This document shows positions 33,557 to 35,621 of a DNA stretch of 35,621 nucleotides, one piece after another. The position numbers and the translations under genes were made by a program. The notes under the pieces are model-generated. The model ran no database searches. It was not told the origin of the DNA and saw only the letters and a list, made by a program, of their open reading frames with translations. The stretch is from contig JAJYRM010000037.1 of assembly GCA_021794075.1 (NCBI GenBank), positions 1 through 35,621 on the forward strand, written 5' to 3'. Origin of the DNA: Bacteroidota bacterium. Lineage in GTDB: Bacteria > Bacteroidota > Ignavibacteria > Kryptoniales > JAKASW01. The first letter of the stretch is position 1. Each line of letters starts with the position of its first letter.

Positions 33557-34561
33557 TTGAGCAAGGAATCTTCGAATCAGAGCCAGACTTCGGACGTTGA
33601 AGGGATTTCGCGTCTAAACAAAAGTTTCGGCGACCTGCGAAAGGAAGTCGCGAAGGTCATAGTCGGCCAGGATGAAATTGTGAAACAGATCTTTGTGACA
33701 ATCCTTTCGCGCGGTCATTGCCTCCTGATAGGCGTTCCAGGACTGGCAAAGACACTCCTGGTGAAGACACTTTCCGACGCGCTCAACCTGAAGTTCAGTC
33801 GAATACAATTCACGCCTGACCTCATGCCGAGCGACATAACCGGTACCGAGATCATAGATGAAAACATCAACACCGGTCAAAGGTCATTCAGGTTCGTCAA
33901 GGGACCGCTCTTCGGGAACATCATACTGGCCGACGAGATAAACAGGACACCGCCGAAGACCCAGAGCGCGCTCCTCGAAGCGATGCAGGAATATAGAGTG
34001 ACCGCCGCGGGGCAGACCTTTTCGCTCGAACAGCCTTTTTTCGTCCTCGCCACTCAGAATCCGATCGAACAGGAAGGAACTTATCCGCTGCCTGAAGCTC
34101 AACTCGACAGGTTTATGTTCAATCTTTGGCTCGACTACCCATCATTCGAAGAGGAAGTCAGAATCGTTCAATCGACTACGGGACATTACAATCCGACCGT
34201 TTGCAAAGTGATCGGTGGTGACGATATCACGTACTTCCAGGAGCTGGTGAGGCGAGTTCCGGTCTCGGATTCCGTCGTAAAGTACGCGGTCGAGCTGGCG
34301 AACCTTACACGCCCACAGAACGCGAAAGCCCCCGATTTCGTAAAGCAGTATGTGAGCTATGGGGCAGGGCCGAGGGCGTCGCAGTATCTTATACTCGCCG
34401 CGAAGACAAACGCCGCACTGGATAACAGGTTCAGTCCTGATATTGACGACGTCAAACGTACAGCTCTGCCGGTTCTTCGTCACAGGATCATTACTAATTT
34501 CAACGCCGAGGCGGAAAACACAAACACACCGGAGATTTTGCGCCGGCTTCTTGAGATCTGA
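33557..34561 (+). CDS. MoxR-family AAA+ ATPase
   Basis: A 334-residue MoxR ATPase, a chaperone-like AAA+ protein that usually helps activate or assemble partner complexes at the membrane. Counted from TTG 33557: P-loop GVPGLAKT at about 59-66, Walker B IILADEINR at about 122-130, LEAMQEYRVT sensor-side segment near 140, sensor-1 FVLATQNPIEQEGTYPLPEAQLDRF near 160 and the C-terminal lid with GAGPRASQYL. GGAGTGG precedes TTG 33557 by about 4-6 nt, and an upstream in-frame ATG (33476) lies within the previous gene, so TTG is preferred. MoxR genes are commonly followed by DUF58 and VWA genes; here an S8 protease comes next, 3 nt after the stop. Confidence 0.95.
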   Translation: MSKESSNQSQTSDVEGISRLNKSFGDLRKEVAKVIVGQDEIVKQIFVTILSRGHCLLIGVPGLAKTLLVKTLSDALNLKFSRIQFTPDLMPSDITGTEIIDENINTGQRSFRFVKGPLFGNIILADEINRTPPKTQSALLEAMQEYRVTAAGQTFSLEQPFFVLATQNPIEQEGTYPLPEAQLDRFMFNLWLDYPSFEEEVRIVQSTTGHYNPTVCKVIGGDDITYFQELVRRVPVSDSVVKYAVELANLTRPQNAKAPDFVKQYVSYGAGPRASQYLILAAKTNAALDNRFSPDIDDVKRTALPVLRHRIITNFNAEAENTNTPEILRRLLEI

Positions 34562-34564
34562 ATC

Positions 34565-35621
34565 GTGAAGGTCCATTCGGCTTTTCTTCTCCTTCTGGCG
34601 TATGTGGTACTCACCGTACCGAGCGTCTATGGGCAGAGCCGTTATTGGGTCTTCTTCAAAAACAAACCCGAGGCGGTAGGCTTTTCAGACTTTTCACTGG
34701 GCGGGCCCGCTGAACAGTACCTCCTAAGCCATGACGTTTTGACACAGCGTGCCATCACCCGGAGGCTGAAAGTCCTTCCACCATCGGACGTCGTGTCGCT
34801 TCTCGATTTCCCTGTTTACTCGGGTTATATGGACAGCCTCGAAAGCATCGGACTTAAGGTGATAGGGACGAGCAGGTGGTTCAATGCCGCATCCGTGGTA
34901 ACCGACTCTCTTCAGATTGTCGGAGCGATGAGATTCCCTTTCGTACGGAAAACTCAGAAGGTTGCCACCTCCAGCGTTCCTGTTCGAATGATCGCGCGCC
35001 CCGGCGCCCCGGACTCGCGAGTTTTTAAAGTGTCGAGCGTGGCTGTCGCGCCGGACTCCTCGCTGTACGGCCCTTCATGGGCACAACTTGAGTTGAGCGG
35101 CGTTCCAAAGCTTCAGGCACTTGGGATAAACGGCCAGGGTGTCCTTCTCGGTATGCTTGACTCAGGCTTCAGGTACGAAACTCACGACGCTCTGAAGAAT
35201 ATCAGGATCATCGGCGAGCACGATTTCGTCCAGAACGATTCGATAACCGCCAACCAGCCGGGTGACTCTTCGTATCAGGATAACCACGGAACTTCGACTC
35301 TCTCCGTGCTTGGCGGCTACTCTCCGGGAAATATAATCGGCGTTTCTTACGGCTCATCTTTTATGCTCGCCAAGACCGAGTACGTGCCGGTTACGGACTT
35401 TCAATGGGAGGAAGATAATTGGGTCGAAGGTCTCGAGTGGATGGAGGCGCACGGCGTTGATGTAGTATCATCTTCGGTTGCCTACAGCACATATGTGGAT
35501 TCAACGGGACAGGTAGATTCTTCCATCTCGTATTTCTTTTCCAGAGGAGACTTCAACGGTAAGACATCCTACGCGAGCAGGGCGGCCGCAATCGCGTCGC
35601 GACTTGGCGTTATCGTGGTTC
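34565..35621 (+). CDS. Secreted subtilisin-like (S8) serine protease, partial at right edge
   Basis: The frame is open from GTG 34565 to the edge, giving 352 residues. It starts with a signal peptide (residues 1 to about 23, ending VYGQ), then a propeptide-like region to about 165 containing YWVFFKNKP and a YSGYMDSLESIGLKV/RWFNAASV pattern. The S8 domain shows the catalytic aspartate D199 in GMLDSGF and histidine H241 in DNHGTSTLSVLGG, followed by LAKTEYV and the substrate-strand VVSSSVAY near 300. The catalytic serine lies beyond the window. The layout matches the Bacteroidota group of cell-surface S8 proteases; any C-terminal sorting domain cannot be seen. It starts 3 nt after the MoxR stop, so co-expression is likely. 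Confidence 0.9.
   Translation, partial: MKVHSAFLLLLAYVVLTVPSVYGQSRYWVFFKNKPEAVGFSDFSLGGPAEQYLLSHDVLTQRAITRRLKVLPPSDVVSLLDFPVYSGYMDSLESIGLKVIGTSRWFNAASVVTDSLQIVGAMRFPFVRKTQKVATSSVPVRMIARPGAPDSRVFKVSSVAVAPDSSLYGPSWAQLELSGVPKLQALGINGQGVLLGMLDSGFRYETHDALKNIRIIGEHDFVQNDSITANQPGDSSYQDNHGTSTLSVLGGYSPGNIIGVSYGSSFMLAKTEYVPVTDFQWEEDNWVEGLEWMEAHGVDVVSSSVAYSTYVDSTGQVDSSISYFFSRGDFNGKTSYASRAAAIASRLGVIVV

Noticed and set aside
1-35621. tRNA, rRNA, CRISPR, insertion sequence or prophage
   Set aside because: Reading the gaps showed no tRNA T-arm pattern, no regularly spaced repeats, no transposase or integrase, and no terminal inverted repeats.

Overview
The window looks like a chromosomal segment from a Gram-negative member of the Bacteroidota/Chlorobi/Ignavibacteria side of the FCB group. 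The signs are a DUF2723 membrane protein, a Bacteroidota-style S8 protease, lipoproteins with LxGC/LxSC boxes, outer-membrane barrels, the futalosine menaquinone genes mqnE and mqnA, and Bacteroidota-like promoter candidates (TTG, about 20 nt, TAnnTT). Shine-Dalgarno sites of the AAAGGAGG type are strong and TTG/GTG starts are frequent. This fits Ignavibacteria-like lineages better than Bacteroidia, which mostly lack such sites. The exact taxon cannot be fixed from sequence alone. No tRNA, rRNA, CRISPR array, insertion sequence, phage gene or integration site was seen.

Layout. Positions 1-2803 hold a divergent pair: a DUF2723 O-mannosyltransferase-like membrane protein (minus strand, running off the left edge) and a secreted Asp-box propeller protein. 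Positions 3015-5869 hold an aminotransferase translationally coupled to ATP-dependent PEP carboxykinase. Positions 6282-10391 are the conserved translation/secretion operon ffh-rpsP-khpA-rimM-trmD-rplS, closed by a terminator that overlaps the end of rplS and containing a hairpin-rich 253-nt spacer. Positions 10476-14216 carry mqnE, mqnA and an unusual outer-membrane protein that joins a coiled coil, a bactofilin-like beta-helix and an Omp85-like barrel. Positions 14334-16149 (minus strand) carry ybjQ and gdhA. Positions 16448-18737 carry a lipoprotein amidohydrolase with a rewritten metal site and an adenosine-specific kinase-family protein. Positions 18779-23377 form a TolC-MacA-MacB-like tripartite efflux operon. 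Positions 23551-24923 (minus strand) carry an alkylguanine-DNA alkyltransferase and a LysE-family exporter.

The right third (25255-35621) is one co-directional run devoted to envelope protein folding and turnover: two SurA/PrsA-like lipoproteins, a SurA-like two-parvulin chaperone, three M16 peptidases (two with HxxEH and one lacking it), a MoxR AAA+ ATPase and a secreted subtilisin-like protease cut by the right edge. It reads as a periplasmic quality-control locus and is the best candidate here for an undescribed working unit, together with the beta-helix/barrel fusion and the divergent amidohydrolase. Everything is inferred from reading the sequence; no database search or folding calculation was run.
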